From Psychroflexus maritimus (GTDB taxonomy: Bacteria > Bacteroidota > Bacteroidia > Flavobacteriales > Flavobacteriaceae), in contig NZ_JAANAS010000043.1 in assembly GCF_011089875.1 (NCBI RefSeq), forward strand, positions 1 to 37,278: DNA of 37,278 nt. Reading direction: 5' to 3'. The position numbers were made by a program, and so were the translations under genes. Under the pieces are notes generated by a model. The model did no database searches. It was not told where the DNA came from and saw only the letters and a list, made by a program, of their open reading frames with translations. Every line of letters starts with the position of its first letter. The stretch's first letter is position 1. Below are positions 24,666-34,330 of the stretch, one piece after another.

Positions 24666-25685
24666 TTAAAATGTAATTTTCTGTTTTTTAATCAATAACC
24701 AAATTACAATAGGAGCCCCAAAAATAGAGGTAATAGCATTAATAGGCAACGTATATTCACTTCCTGGAAGCTGTGCAATAGTATCACAAATCAACATAAT
24801 TATGGCGCCTCCAAATAAAACACTAGGCATAAGTATAAAATGATTATTGGTCTTAATTACTTGTCTTATGATGTGTGGGACAGCTAGGCCAATAAAGGCA
24901 ATTGGACCAGCAAACGCGGTTACACTTCCAGCTAAAACACTTGTTGATAAGATGACCAAAAAACGATTTTGTTTTATGTTTACCCCCAAACTTTTAGCGT
25001 AATTTTCTCCTAAAAGTAATGCATTAAGATTTTTTAAACAAAAAAGACAAACTACACTACCTATGATAAAAAAAGTAAAAAGTACCCCCACTTCCTGCCA
25101 GTTTAAGTTTCCTAGGCTTCCAAAAGACCAAAAGATATATTGTTGTAAGTTGCTAGCTGGACTAAAATAAGAAAGTACACTTACCACAGCTCCAGTTAAA
25201 CTGGCAAACATTAAACCAATAATTAAAAGTGCCATACTGTCTTTTATTTTGATAGCGGTAGTGAGTATTGCTAAAAGTACAACTAAACTTCCTAAGCTTG
25301 AGAAAATGACTAAAGCCCATTTAGAAAAAATAAGCGTCCCTAAAAGCCCTCCGAAAAGACTTCCGCCAAGAATTAAAATTGCTACTCCTAAACTGGCCCC
25401 ACTACTTAACCCCAAAACGTATGGACCCGCCAAAGGGTTTCTAAATAATGTTTGCATCAACATTCCAGACACCCCTAAAGCGCCGCCTACAAGTATAGCT
25501 GTAACTGCTTTGGGTAATCTGTATTCCCAAATAATATACGACCAAGTAGAATTAACTTCTTCTTGCGTAAATAGTATTTTAAAAAGAGCTGATTGTGAAA
25601 TAGAAACTGAGCCTAAGCCAATATTAACCCAGGTGAAAGCCAGCAAGGCAAAAAAAATGAGAAGAATTATTGATTTACTTTTCAC
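24666..25685 (-). CDS. FecCD/BtuC-type ABC transporter permease
   Basis: This integral membrane subunit belongs to a type II importer for iron-siderophore, haem or cobalamin. The 339 residues form about ten helices. Family blocks include YRLPKAVTAILVGGALGVSGMLMQTLFRNPLAGPYVLGLSSGASLG, the region around FASLTGAVVSVL, and GPIAFIGLAVPHIIRQVIKTNNH with the coupling helix that contacts the ATPase. The start is GTG, one base after the stop of the binding-protein gene, so the two are co-transcribed. I see no ATPase gene in the window next to it. The substrate cannot be settled from sequence. Confidence 0.93.
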   Translation of the reverse strand: MKSKSIILLIFFALLAFTWVNIGLGSVSISQSALFKILFTQEEVNSTWSYIIWEYRLPKAVTAILVGGALGVSGMLMQTLFRNPLAGPYVLGLSSGASLGVAILILGGSLFGGLLGTLIFSKWALVIFSSLGSLVVLLAILTTAIKIKDSMALLIIGLMFASLTGAVVSVLSYFSPASNLQQYIFWSFGSLGNLNWQEVGVLFTFFIIGSVVCLFCLKNLNALLLGENYAKSLGVNIKQNRFLVILSTSVLAGSVTAFAGPIAFIGLAVPHIIRQVIKTNNHFILMPSVLFGGAIIMLICDTIAQLPGSEYTLPINAITSIFGAPIVIWLLIKKQKITF

Positions 25686-25686
25686 T

Positions 25687-26838
25687 TTATTCTAATGCTT
25701 TAAAAAATTGTAATTTATGTTTTTTGAGCAATTTTGGATGTAAAATTTTTACTAAATCTTTCAGCACTAAATCTGGCCTATTAGGACCTAACTCGTAGTA
25801 AACAACACCACCTGTTTTTCCTGTAATTAATGCTGTTCCATAGACATTTTTATCCTGAAATGCCTTAAATTTTTTATAGTGCTTATTGTTGTCTAACAAT
25901 TGATTTAAACTAGTGTATTGTGCAGGACCTATCCAAAACTCAGCCTGCCTTCCTTTCTCTAAAACTTTTTCAAAAGCCAAAGCAATGCTTCCACTTCCTG
26001 AGGTGTAATCGAAAATATACTTAGCGTTAGCATCCTCTAAAAGTTTTCCTTGCCAAGAGTTTCCGTAAGGCAAATACCATCGGTCATTATGCATAGCTCC
26101 TGAAATAACAAGAGGTCGGTCTGTAGTTTCTGAGGCTATTTTTTTGGTTTGTAAATAAGATTTTTCAATTTCTTCAAAAGCTTTAAAGGCTTCTTTTTCC
26201 TTGCCTGTTAAAAGCCCAAAAACTTTCAGCCATTCAGCTTTTCCTAGTGGATTTTTTTCTAGCCAATCACTATTATAAAGTACTGGAACCCCCATTTTTT
26301 CTAGGGTATTCAAACTCTTATTACTTCCTTCTATTGCAAAACCAACAACAATTTCTGGAGCTAATGAAATTAACAGCTCTGTATTGATATTTTCATTTTT
26401 ACCGAGTTCCTTAATTTTACCCTGATCAATAAGTTCTCTAGCTTGTTTAGAAGAGATGTAATCAAGACCAGGGAAACCAATTAATTTATTTAAGTCGCCT
26501 AAATGTTCTAATGAAGGTATGTGCGTGGTAGAAGTAACCACCATTTTTTCTATTGGTAGTTTTATAAAATGATGATATTCAAAGTTTTTGGGTAGTTTGT
26601 CAGGGTTTTCAGCAAGGGCATATACGAGAGATTTTTCAGCCTCTGGCCAAGGTTCTTTTACTTCAATTACCTTAAAATTTTCAGCTTCATAAATGGAAAA
26701 TGTTGAAGCATATTTCACTTCCTTTTTGGGTAAACTTTTAAAATCAAATTTTTCTTTTTGAGGTGATTCACAGGCAAAGTTTAAAAAAACTAGTATTAAA
26801 ATTAGGCCTTTATGAAATTTGAATTGATTGAATTGCAT
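25687..26838 (-). CDS. Periplasmic-binding lipoprotein of a BtuF/FepB-type importer
   Basis: This lipoprotein has a signal peptide ending LVFLNFAC and belongs to the helical-backbone class III binding proteins. Recognisable are KMVVTSTTHIPSLEHLG, LISLAPEIVVGF, and a C-terminal lobe with VYGTALITGKTGGVVYYELGPNRPDLVLKDLVKILHP. It presents its ligand to the downstream FecCD-type permease. The frame extends to 26874, but the Met at 26838 begins the signal peptide. The region upstream is too short for a cobalamin riboswitch, so siderophore or haem uptake is as likely as cobalamin. Confidence 0.9.
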   Translation of the reverse strand: MQFNQFKFHKGLILILVFLNFACESPQKEKFDFKSLPKKEVKYASTFSIYEAENFKVIEVKEPWPEAEKSLVYALAENPDKLPKNFEYHHFIKLPIEKMVVTSTTHIPSLEHLGDLNKLIGFPGLDYISSKQARELIDQGKIKELGKNENINTELLISLAPEIVVGFAIEGSNKSLNTLEKMGVPVLYNSDWLEKNPLGKAEWLKVFGLLTGKEKEAFKAFEEIEKSYLQTKKIASETTDRPLVISGAMHNDRWYLPYGNSWQGKLLEDANAKYIFDYTSGSGSIALAFEKVLEKGRQAEFWIGPAQYTSLNQLLDNNKHYKKFKAFQDKNVYGTALITGKTGGVVYYELGPNRPDLVLKDLVKILHPKLLKKHKLQFFKALE

Positions 26839-26960
26839 TTGCTTTAATTTGAAACTCCTAGCAAATATACACACAACAAAGCGGATTTATAGGTTATTAG
26901 TTAGATAAAATAAATCTAGCTATTTTTTTATAAATAGGAGCTTATCACTTAGAGAATTAT

Positions 26961-26968
26961 TATTTTTG
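26961..26968 (+). promoter_or_regulatory. -7 element with near-leaderless start
   Basis: TATTTTTG is an exact TAnnTTTG match ending four bases before the ATG at 26973, the same geometry as upstream of rbfA. Confidence 0.5.
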
Positions 26969-26972
26969 TGGC

Positions 26973-27296
26973 ATGAATAAATTAAAAGAACGCTGGGGAA
27001 TAAGTTCAAACTTTCAGCTAATTATCATATTTATTGTATTCGGAATAACAGGTTCATCTTCGGTTTACGTTGGTTCACCTTTATTAGAGTTTTTGTCACT
27101 TACCAAAGAGAGTTTTCCTGATACTTTTCTAGGCGTATCATTTTACTATGTGTTGAGGATATTAATTATTTTCCCTATTTACCAAATTTTATTAGTAGCC
27201 TTTGGATTTTTATTTGGACAATTCAAATTTTTTTGGAATTTTGAAAAGAAAATGCTTTCTAGAATGGGGATTAAATTCTCTGATAAACCTCACTAA
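26973..27296 (+). CDS. Small membrane protein (DUF6787-like)
   Basis: The 107-residue protein has two clear transmembrane segments (~18-40 and ~62-86) and a charged C-terminus (FFWNFEKKMLSRMGIKF). The opening LKERWGISSNFQLIIIFIVFGITGSSSVYV is highly conserved in flavobacteria, in a family I recall as DUF6787. The function is unknown. It is alone on its strand between the importer gene and ribB. Confidence 0.75.
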   Translation: MNKLKERWGISSNFQLIIIFIVFGITGSSSVYVGSPLLEFLSLTKESFPDTFLGVSFYYVLRILIIFPIYQILLVAFGFLFGQFKFFWNFEKKMLSRMGIKFSDKPH

Positions 27297-27381
27297 GGTC
27301 TAGTTGCCATATAATCTAACAATTTAATACTGAATTATTACAACTATGAAGCTAAATTAAAGGGCACAATATGCACTAAAA

Positions 27382-28530
27382 TTAATAATTGATATAATCA
27401 GTGATTTCCAAACCGTAGCCAATCATACCAACTCGTTTTTTCATCTGACTATTAGAAAGTAATTTGATTTTATGAATACCTATATCGTGTAAAATTTGTG
27501 CACCAATACCAAAATCTTTATTGTCCATTTTAACACTTGGAGCTTTCATTTCACCCTGAGCTTGGCTTTCTTTTAATTGTTCTAAACGATTTATTAAGTT
27601 AAGTCCTTGTACATTTTGATTAATAAAAACAATAGCTCCTTTTCCTTCGTTATTCACCGCTTTAAACATGTCGTCAAGTTTTTTATCGGCATTATTGGTA
27701 AGTGTGCCTAAAATATCATTATTAATTAAGGTTGAGTTGACCCTTACCATAACGGGTTCATTAGGTTTCCAAGTGCCTTTAGTTAAGGCTAAATGTACAT
27801 GATTATTAGTGGTTTGTTGATAAGCACGTAATCTAAAATCACCAAATCTTGTTTGAATATCAAAATCTTGTTTTTTCTGAATTAATGAGTCATGTTGCAT
27901 ACGGTAAGCCACTAAATCTTCAATAGAGACTAATTTTAGACCAAATTTTTCAGCGACTTTAGCAAGTTGAGGTAATCTTGCCATCGTTCCGTCTTCGTTC
28001 ATGATTTCTACAATCACTCCCGCTGGTTTTAGTCCTGCTAGTCGGGCAAAGTCAATAGCAGCTTCAGTATGGCCAGTTCTTCTTAACACGCCACCTTCTT
28101 TTGCTTTTAAAGGGAAAATATGACCAGGCCTGTTTAAATCTTGTGGTTTTGTGCTTTCATTGGCTAAAGCTTCAATAGTTTTAGCTCGATCTGAGGCAGA
28201 TATACCTGTAGTAACACCCTTCCCTCTTAAGTCAACTGAAATTGTAAAGGCAGTCTCTAAAGGGTCGGTGTTATTGCCTACCATCATGTTTAAATTTAAG
28301 TCTTTACAGCGTTTTTCTGTAAGTGGCGTACATATTAATCCACGCCCATGAGTAGCCATAAAGTTAATCATTTCTGGAGTTACTTTTTCAGCAGCTGCAA
28401 GAAAATCGCCTTCGTTTTCTCGATCTTCATCATCTACAACAATAATTACTTTTCCTGCCCTAATATCGGCAATAGCTTCTTCTATAGTTGAAAGTTGAAT
28501 TTTATTTTCTTGAGGTGTTTTTAAAGACAT
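27382..28530 (-). CDS. ribB: 3,4-dihydroxy-2-butanone-4-phosphate synthase with degenerate GTP cyclohydrolase II domain (RibBX-like)
   Basis: Residues 1-~208 are RibB, which converts ribulose-5-phosphate to the four-carbon precursor of riboflavin. The blocks [11 protein letters not shown] (33-43), [11 protein letters not shown] (60-70) and [13 protein letters not shown] (154-166) are intact. Residues ~215-382 follow the RibA fold, but its zinc and catalytic sites are gone. The SECLTGD motif reads STLINND (266-272), the RCDCGxQL block reads TNNADKKL with no Cys, and QEGRGIGL reads [11 protein letters not shown] cyclohydrolase II activity must therefore come from another protein. The start is the Met at 28530, 30 bases after the lptF/G stop. 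Confidence 0.92.
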   Translation of the reverse strand: MSLKTPQENKIQLSTIEEAIADIRAGKVIIVVDDEDRENEGDFLAAAEKVTPEMINFMATHGRGLICTPLTEKRCKDLNLNMMVGNNTDPLETAFTISVDLRGKGVTTGISASDRAKTIEALANESTKPQDLNRPGHIFPLKAKEGGVLRRTGHTEAAIDFARLAGLKPAGVIVEIMNEDGTMARLPQLAKVAEKFGLKLVSIEDLVAYRMQHDSLIQKKQDFDIQTRFGDFRLRAYQQTTNNHVHLALTKGTWKPNEPVMVRVNSTLINNDILGTLTNNADKKLDDMFKAVNNEGKGAIVFINQNVQGLNLINRLEQLKESQAQGEMKAPSVKMDNKDFGIGAQILHDIGIHKIKLLSNSQMKKRVGMIGYGLEITDYINY

Positions 28531-28560
28531 ACCTTTTTTTATAATTTTTAGCAAAGCTAA

Positions 28561-30222
28561 TTATTCACGCGTTTTATACTTGTTCAGTTTCAGTTTAATT
28601 AACAGTTTTCTTAGCGGTACTGAGATAAAATCAAAACTTCCGAAACCTTGGTCTGTGGTAGCTCTGTAGGTTAAAAATACACCTAAAGGAAACATGATAA
28701 AAGTTGAAATCCAAGCACTTAAGAAAGGACTTATCTGACCGGTTTCTGCAGCATTTTGTGCTAATATTCCCACAAAATGATAGATGAGAAATAAAATGAT
28801 AGCAAAAACTAACGGAAGACCAATACCTCCTTTTCTAATAATTGCTCCTAGAGGAGCCCCAACAAAAAACAAGACAATACAAGCAACACCAATAGCGTAT
28901 TTTTTATGCAGGTTTATTTCGGCTTTGTTGATAATAATAAACTTGTTTTTAAACCTGTTTTTTTGGCTTTCAATTTGTGGAGAAATACTGTTTATATTGC
29001 TTTTTGCTCGACTAAAAATTTGCAGCCATTGCCGATCTTCAAAAGCTAAAACCAAGGAGTCTATATGTTTAATAGGCTTTAACTCTTTTAAATTAGATGA
29101 ATCTTCATGGCTTTTTTTTAGTTTTCGTGAATCTTTTACTGAGTTTTTGTTTTTTTGAGCGTTTCCTTTGCCACGATTTCTTTGATAGCTAGTATTCTGT
29201 TTTACTAATGAGTCGGTCTTTTGGAGTTCTAAATTGGTGTTTAGTCTATTTTTTTGAACATTTTTCTGCAAATTTTTTAGTGGATTTTCTGCTTGTTGAT
29301 CATCAGGATTATTTGTTACTCTAGTAAATCCATTACGTTGATTAACCAAACGTCTATACCTTCTTTTAGAATTATTGATTGACGTTGAAAATGAATCTAT
29401 TTGTAACCGAAGTTCACTAGTATTAAGCATTTTGTAGGGATGTTTTGCATTTTCATCGTCAAAATCTACATTGTTAAAATTAGATAAATCTATATTTATT
29501 GTGTATTCATCAAAAGAAGACTTTAAGTAAGGTAAACGTTGACGCTCTTCGTAGTTTTTAGGGACAACTTCATCATAATAATTTCCATTAAATAAAATAA
29601 GCTGTAAAATATTAGAATTATCTTCCGAATATAGTTCGCCGTCTTCAGCTTTGATTACCGTAAAATTACCTCTGTTTTTTTTAGCACTTTTGTGAATGAC
29701 AACATTTTTAAGGTATTGGTCATTGTCTCCAGATTTTTCATCTACTTTTATGTTGTATTCTCCCAAATCGGTAAAAACGCCTTCTACAATAGCCATTGCC
29801 GGCTTAGCTTTTGCAATGTTTCTCTTTAGGTTGATGGCTTTATATTCAGACCAAGGAATAATGGTATCGGCAAAAACAAAAGTAGCATAACCTAAAATTA
29901 AAATGAAAAAAATTAAACTTTTCATTGCTCTTTGTAGTGAAATTCCGGCCGATTTCATAGCTGCAAACTCGTAGTTTTCTGAAAACTGACCAAAAGTCAT
30001 TATAGAAGAAACTAGAATAGTGAGGGGTAAAAGTAAAGGAATTTGATGGGGTATGTAATAAAATAAAAACCGAGCAATAACACTAATTTCAATGTCCTTA
30101 CCTGCAAAATCTGAAATAAACATCCAGATAGCCTGAAGAATAAAAATCATTATCAGGATAAAAAAAACCGTAAAAAAGGTTTTTAAAAAATTGAATAATA
30201 TATACCTATCAAGTATTTTCAA
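28561..30222 (-). CDS. LptF/LptG family lipopolysaccharide export permease
   Basis: LptF and LptG are the membrane subunits of the LptB2FG machine, which extracts lipopolysaccharide from the inner membrane. The protein starts with MKILDRYILFNFLKTFFTVF, the family signature start. It has three helices by ~130, a long periplasmic beta-jellyroll, and three helices at ~445-535. At 553 residues it is longer than the ~360 of the proteobacterial form. The extra part is a charged, low-complexity segment at about 290-400, rich in K, N, Q and S. It lies between lolA (3 bases upstream) and ribB, in the usual flavobacterial order. Confidence 0.92.
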   Translation of the reverse strand: MKILDRYILFNFLKTFFTVFFILIMIFILQAIWMFISDFAGKDIEISVIARFLFYYIPHQIPLLLPLTILVSSIMTFGQFSENYEFAAMKSAGISLQRAMKSLIFFILILGYATFVFADTIIPWSEYKAINLKRNIAKAKPAMAIVEGVFTDLGEYNIKVDEKSGDNDQYLKNVVIHKSAKKNRGNFTVIKAEDGELYSEDNSNILQLILFNGNYYDEVVPKNYEERQRLPYLKSSFDEYTINIDLSNFNNVDFDDENAKHPYKMLNTSELRLQIDSFSTSINNSKRRYRRLVNQRNGFTRVTNNPDDQQAENPLKNLQKNVQKNRLNTNLELQKTDSLVKQNTSYQRNRGKGNAQKNKNSVKDSRKLKKSHEDSSNLKELKPIKHIDSLVLAFEDRQWLQIFSRAKSNINSISPQIESQKNRFKNKFIIINKAEINLHKKYAIGVACIVLFFVGAPLGAIIRKGGIGLPLVFAIILFLIYHFVGILAQNAAETGQISPFLSAWISTFIMFPLGVFLTYRATTDQGFGSFDFISVPLRKLLIKLKLNKYKTRE

Positions 30223-30225
30223 AAC

Positions 30226-30873
30226 CTAGTCTAATCGGTTGATGTAGTAATCCTTGTACTGTTCTTCGTTAAATTCAAAATGTTTAACTGAAAGGGGTTG
30301 ATTTTTTTTAAAACTTTTTACTTGTATTAAGGTTTTTGTTCCATTTTCTTGCACTTGAATTAATGTGTGTAGATGAAGTGTTTGCTGATCAACACCGAGT
30401 AAGATTTCATCAATATCCTCATTTGAACCTGGGTTAGGAATCAATTTTATAAATTGAATTTTTCTACCTTTATAATTCTGTACAATATCCATTTCATAAG
30501 TATAACCTTCTTCAAAAAAAGTAAGCATTTTAGAAGGAGTGATTTCATTTTCGTCTTGATCGTTGTAATTAGAAATAATCACTTCTTCGTCTTCAGGAAT
30601 AATTGTGTAGATTTTTTTGCCATCAAAAACGCGAGTTGTTCCCATTAAATTAAGGAGGTATTTATCTCCTTCTATACTTACATCTCCTCGAGTTTCCTGT
30701 TTGATATTTTCGTTTAGATTTTCTAAGGTGTATGCAAACTCTATAGAAATATTATCATAAGATTTTACTTTGCTCAAAATATCTTGAACCAGATTTTCAG
30801 CCTCTTTATTGTTTTGTGCATTTGCGTAAAACGTAAATCCAAGCACCAATAAACCTATAATTATATTTTTCAT
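30226..30873 (-). CDS. lolA: LolA-like outer-membrane lipoprotein carrier
   Basis: LolA is a periplasmic chaperone that carries lipoproteins from LolCDE to the outer membrane. The 215-residue protein has a signal peptide (MKNIIIGLLVLGFTFYANAQ). The mature part has the open-barrel pattern of the family: AENLVQDILSKVKSYDNISIEFAYTL, GDVSIEGDKYLLNL, RVFDGKKIYTIIPEDEEVIISNY, and a final amphipathic segment. It lies 35 bases downstream of ftsK and 3 bases ahead of lptF/G. A LolC/E-like permease lies elsewhere in this window. Confidence 0.9.
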   Translation of the reverse strand: MKNIIIGLLVLGFTFYANAQNNKEAENLVQDILSKVKSYDNISIEFAYTLENLNENIKQETRGDVSIEGDKYLLNLMGTTRVFDGKKIYTIIPEDEEVIISNYNDQDENEITPSKMLTFFEEGYTYEMDIVQNYKGRKIQFIKLIPNPGSNEDIDEILLGVDQQTLHLHTLIQVQENGTKTLIQVKSFKKNQPLSVKHFEFNEEQYKDYYINRLD

Positions 30874-30907
30874 TTGTATAATCTATTTTAATTTTTAAAA
30901 TTCAATT

Positions 30908-33271
30908 TTATTTTAAATGTTCTTCTAGGCTGTTCAAATCATTAATTAAAACCTGTCTTGCTTTGCTTCCTTCAAAAGGGCCAACAACTCCAGCTGCTTC
31001 AAGTTGGTCAATAATTCTACCAGCTCTGTTATAGCCTAATTTCATTTTTCTTTGAAGTAGAGAAGCTGAACCTTGTTGTGCAGTAACAATAATTTCTGCG
31101 GCCTCTTTAAATCGTGAATCTCTTTCATCAATATTATCATCAATACTTGTGCCACTTTCTTCCCCTTGATATTCAGGTAGGAGGTGAGCGTCTGGATAGG
31201 CTTTTTGACTTCCAATAAACTCTGTTATTCGATCTACTTCTGGCGTATCTACCAAGGCACATTGTAATCTTACAAGTTCGTTACCTTGAGTAAAAAGCAT
31301 GTCTCCCCGGCCAATAAGCTGGTCTGCACCACCAGCATCTAAAATTGTTCTTGAATCAATCTTAGAGGTAACTCGAAATGCAATACGGGCAGGAAAATTA
31401 GCTTTAATCATCCCTGTAATTACATTTACAGATGGGCGTTGCGTGGCAATAATTAAGTGGATACCTATAGCTCGAGCTAATTGAGCAAGCCTTGCAATTG
31501 GAGTTTCAATTTCTTTTCCTGCCGTCATTATTAAATCGGCAAATTCGTCAATAACTAAAACAATATAAGGTAAAAACTTGTGGCCGTCTTCTGGGTTTAA
31601 TTTGCGTGCTTTAAATTTTTGGTTATACTCTTTAATGTTTCTAACCATGGCATCTTTAAGTAAATCATACCTTGCATCCATTTCTATACAAAGCGAATTT
31701 ACTGTATTTACCACTTTTGCATTATCTGTAATAATAGCCTCTTCAATAGCTGGCATTTTAGCTAAATAATGACGCTCAATTTTATTAAATAAGGTAAGTT
31801 CAACTTTCTTAGGGTCAACCAGTACAAACTTTACTTCAGCAGGATGTTTTTGATATAATAGTGATGTTAGAATAACATTTAACCCCACAGATTTTCCTTG
31901 ACCAGTTGCTCCTGCCATTAGTAAGTGAGGCATTTTAGCTAGATCAACCACAAAAGTTTCATTAGAAATTGTTTTCCCTAAAGCAATAGGAAGTTGCATT
32001 TCGGCTTGTTGAAACTTAGGCGAAGAAACTACCGAGCGCATAGGTACAATAGAAGGATTTTGGTTAGGTACTTCTATGCCGATGGTTCCTTTACCAGGAA
32101 TAGGAGCTATAATTCTTATTCCTAAAGCCGCTAAAGACAATGCAATATCGTCTTCTAGATTTTTAATTTTTGAAATTCTAATTCCCGCTTCTGGTATTAT
32201 TTCGTAGAGTGTAACAGTTGGACCAATGGTTGCTTTTATATCAGCTATACCAATTTTATAATTTTTTAAGGTATCAACAATTTTTACTTTATTGGCTTCA
32301 AGCTCATTTTGATCAATAGTAATTCCTTTGCCTTTGTTGTAATCCTCTAATAAGTCTATTCTTGGAAATTGATAATTAGAAAGTTCTAATTTAGGATCAA
32401 ATTCACCAAAATCTTGTACCAGCTTTTTACTTAATTCATCTACTTCATCTTCTTCTTCAGCGGCTTGTACTTCCATCTTAACATCACCTTCTTCTTCTGA
32501 TGAAATAAGGATTTTTTCTTTTGAAAGCGAATTTTCTTCTTTAGTTTTCGGACTTAATTTTACTTCTGATGGGCCTTCCTCATCAACTGAAACCTCCTCT
32601 TCTTTACTACTATTAGCTTGGTCATTTTGTTCCAATGAAGTAGCTTGCTCTTCAGCATGAACAAATTCATCTTCAATAGATTTTTTCTTGTTTTTTAAGT
32701 AAGCAGAAAGCTGATCTGGAGTCCATCCTAAACGAATAACTAGGTAAAGAATAAGTAAAAAACTTAAAAAAATACCCACGCCAATTTTCCCAATATAATG
32801 GCTAAGAAATTCGGTGATTTCAAAACCAACAATGCCACTTAAAATGGGCTGTGAAGGAATTATAAAAGCAAAAAATAAGGCCAGCCAAGCCATTATAAAT
32901 AACCCCCAAAACCAATACTTTACTAGTTTTTTTGCAGATAGTGATAAAAATAAGTAAATACCGGTAAGTAAAGTAAGAAAAGCTATGTTGAAAGCACCAA
33001 TACCAAAACCCGAAAAAATAAAAAAGTGACTAACTTTAGTGCCAAACTTACTCAACCAATTTTTAGCTTCTAACTCTTTATTGAATAAATCATTGATTAA
33101 AGATTGATCTGCTTTCCAGTTAAATAGAAAGGAAATAAAAGAAAGAAACAGAGCCAGCCCCAAAAACAATAAAAACGAACCCAAAATAACACGGTGTTTT
33201 TTGGACCACTTTATCTTTGGTAGCTTCCAAGCAGACTTTGGGTTATTATTTTTTTTCTTAGCTTTGGACAT
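30908..33271 (-). CDS. ftsK: FtsK/SpoIIIE DNA translocase
   Basis: FtsK is anchored at the division septum and pumps chromosome ends into daughter cells. From the Met at 33271 it has 787 residues: four membrane helices (~25-190), an acidic linker (~200-300, rich in E and S), then the RecA-like motor. Walker A GATGQGKS is at ~454-461 and Walker B is in YIVLVIDEFADLI. The C-terminal gamma winged helix (LLQRKMKLGYNRAGRIIDQLE) would recognise polar chromosomal repeats. The frame runs to 33298, but the MSKAKKKNNN start fits family members and the promoter. It begins the ftsK-lolA-lptF/G-ribB block. Confidence 0.95.
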   Translation of the reverse strand: MSKAKKKNNNPKSAWKLPKIKWSKKHRVILGSFLLFLGLALFLSFISFLFNWKADQSLINDLFNKELEAKNWLSKFGTKVSHFFIFSGFGIGAFNIAFLTLLTGIYLFLSLSAKKLVKYWFWGLFIMAWLALFFAFIIPSQPILSGIVGFEITEFLSHYIGKIGVGIFLSFLLILYLVIRLGWTPDQLSAYLKNKKKSIEDEFVHAEEQATSLEQNDQANSSKEEEVSVDEEGPSEVKLSPKTKEENSLSKEKILISSEEEGDVKMEVQAAEEEDEVDELSKKLVQDFGEFDPKLELSNYQFPRIDLLEDYNKGKGITIDQNELEANKVKIVDTLKNYKIGIADIKATIGPTVTLYEIIPEAGIRISKIKNLEDDIALSLAALGIRIIAPIPGKGTIGIEVPNQNPSIVPMRSVVSSPKFQQAEMQLPIALGKTISNETFVVDLAKMPHLLMAGATGQGKSVGLNVILTSLLYQKHPAEVKFVLVDPKKVELTLFNKIERHYLAKMPAIEEAIITDNAKVVNTVNSLCIEMDARYDLLKDAMVRNIKEYNQKFKARKLNPEDGHKFLPYIVLVIDEFADLIMTAGKEIETPIARLAQLARAIGIHLIIATQRPSVNVITGMIKANFPARIAFRVTSKIDSRTILDAGGADQLIGRGDMLFTQGNELVRLQCALVDTPEVDRITEFIGSQKAYPDAHLLPEYQGEESGTSIDDNIDERDSRFKEAAEIIVTAQQGSASLLQRKMKLGYNRAGRIIDQLEAAGVVGPFEGSKARQVLINDLNSLEEHLK

Positions 33272-33287
33272 ACATTTCTTAAACGCG

Positions 33288-33317
33288 CAAAAATACAAAT
33301 ATAATCAAGTCTGTCAA
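33288..33317 (-). promoter_or_regulatory. TTG-N19-TATTTTTG promoter of ftsK
   Basis: On the minus strand TTG (33315-33317) and TATTTTTG (33288-33295) are separated by 19 bases, an exact fit to the Bacteroidota promoter. A second overlapping TATATTTG lies just upstream. The leader to the ATG at 33271 would be about 10 nt. Confidence 0.7.
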
Positions 33318-33406
33318 CTTATCTTCAATTTAAAAAAAATATGCTTGTTATAAAAGCTTCGAATACAATTTTAGTAAATTGCCACAAACTTTAAATTAAA
33401 ACAAAA

Positions 33407-34330
33407 ATGAAAAAACTTATTACTTTAACATTACTCTCTGTAGGGTTAATTAGCTGTAACCAGGAAGATAAAATTGATTTAAAACTTCAACTTACTGAAG
33501 GAGAAACTTATCAGCATAGTTCAAAGATTAAAATGGACTTGAATCAAAAAATGATGGGGCAAGATGTTGATTTAACCATGTACATTGAAGGTAAAATGAG
33601 TTTCATTAACCAGTCAAATTTAGAAGGGAGTCATGAACTTGTAGGATTTTATGATTATCTATCTTACGAAACTCAAATGCCCCAAATGCAAATGAAAGTT
33701 AGTTCTGATGAAGTTGATGCTGAGAACCCTTTGAGTTCTATTTTTAATGATATGGTAGGTGAAAAATTCAACTTTAATTTGTCAAATCAAGGAAGAGTTT
33801 CTGAGGTAGAGGGGATTGATAAAATCTGGACAAAGTTGATTGCTGCAAACGAAAACCTTTCCGATTTAGAAAAAAATCAATTCCAGGCGCAAATGCAAGA
33901 ATCTTTTGGGGCAGATTCTTTTGCAGGTTCACTCGAAACATCGTTTGCTATATACCCTGAAGCTCCAGTTAAGCTTGGTGATTCTTGGACTGTGACTACA
34001 AATCTTCAAAACGGATATCCAGCTCAAATAAAAACTACATTTACCTTAAAAGATTTTGACGAAGATTTTGTCTATATAGAAGGAGAGGGAAACATTAAAA
34101 CTGAAGAAGAGGATAACCGAATGACCACAAATGGAATGGAGTTTATATTTAGCCTAGAAGGTTCTAATACCTCTGAATTAAAGCTAGACCGAAAAACAGG
34201 TTGGATTGTTGATGGAACTGTAAATCAAAATGCTAAAGGAAACATGAAGTTTGCTGAAGCTCCTCCAGAAATGGAAGATCAAACAATAGCTTTAGATTTT
34301 ACTTACCTTATAGAATTATCCAACAATTAA
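33407..34330 (+). CDS. DUF6263-like lipoprotein
   Basis: The 307-residue lipoprotein has a signal ending LISC. It matches a Bacteroidota family I recall as DUF6263: DLKLQLTEGETYQHSSKIKMDLNQKMMGQ near the start, APVKLGDSWTVT in the middle, and LKLDRKTGWIVDGTVNQNAKGNM near the end. The protein is rich in Met, Gln and acidic residues and is probably mostly beta-structured. The function is unknown. It is divergent from ftsK with about 135 bases between starts. Confidence 0.8.
   Translation: MKKLITLTLLSVGLISCNQEDKIDLKLQLTEGETYQHSSKIKMDLNQKMMGQDVDLTMYIEGKMSFINQSNLEGSHELVGFYDYLSYETQMPQMQMKVSSDEVDAENPLSSIFNDMVGEKFNFNLSNQGRVSEVEGIDKIWTKLIAANENLSDLEKNQFQAQMQESFGADSFAGSLETSFAIYPEAPVKLGDSWTVTTNLQNGYPAQIKTTFTLKDFDEDFVYIEGEGNIKTEEEDNRMTTNGMEFIFSLEGSNTSELKLDRKTGWIVDGTVNQNAKGNMKFAEAPPEMEDQTIALDFTYLIELSNN

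Noticed and set aside
26839-26972. Possible cobalamin riboswitch ahead of the binding-protein gene
   Set aside because: The gap is only ~135 bases and I see no conserved B12-box pattern, so the substrate is left open.
28784-29158. 124-codon frame on the + strand within lptF/G
   Set aside because: It is antisense to a clear LptF/G domain and its low-complexity insert.
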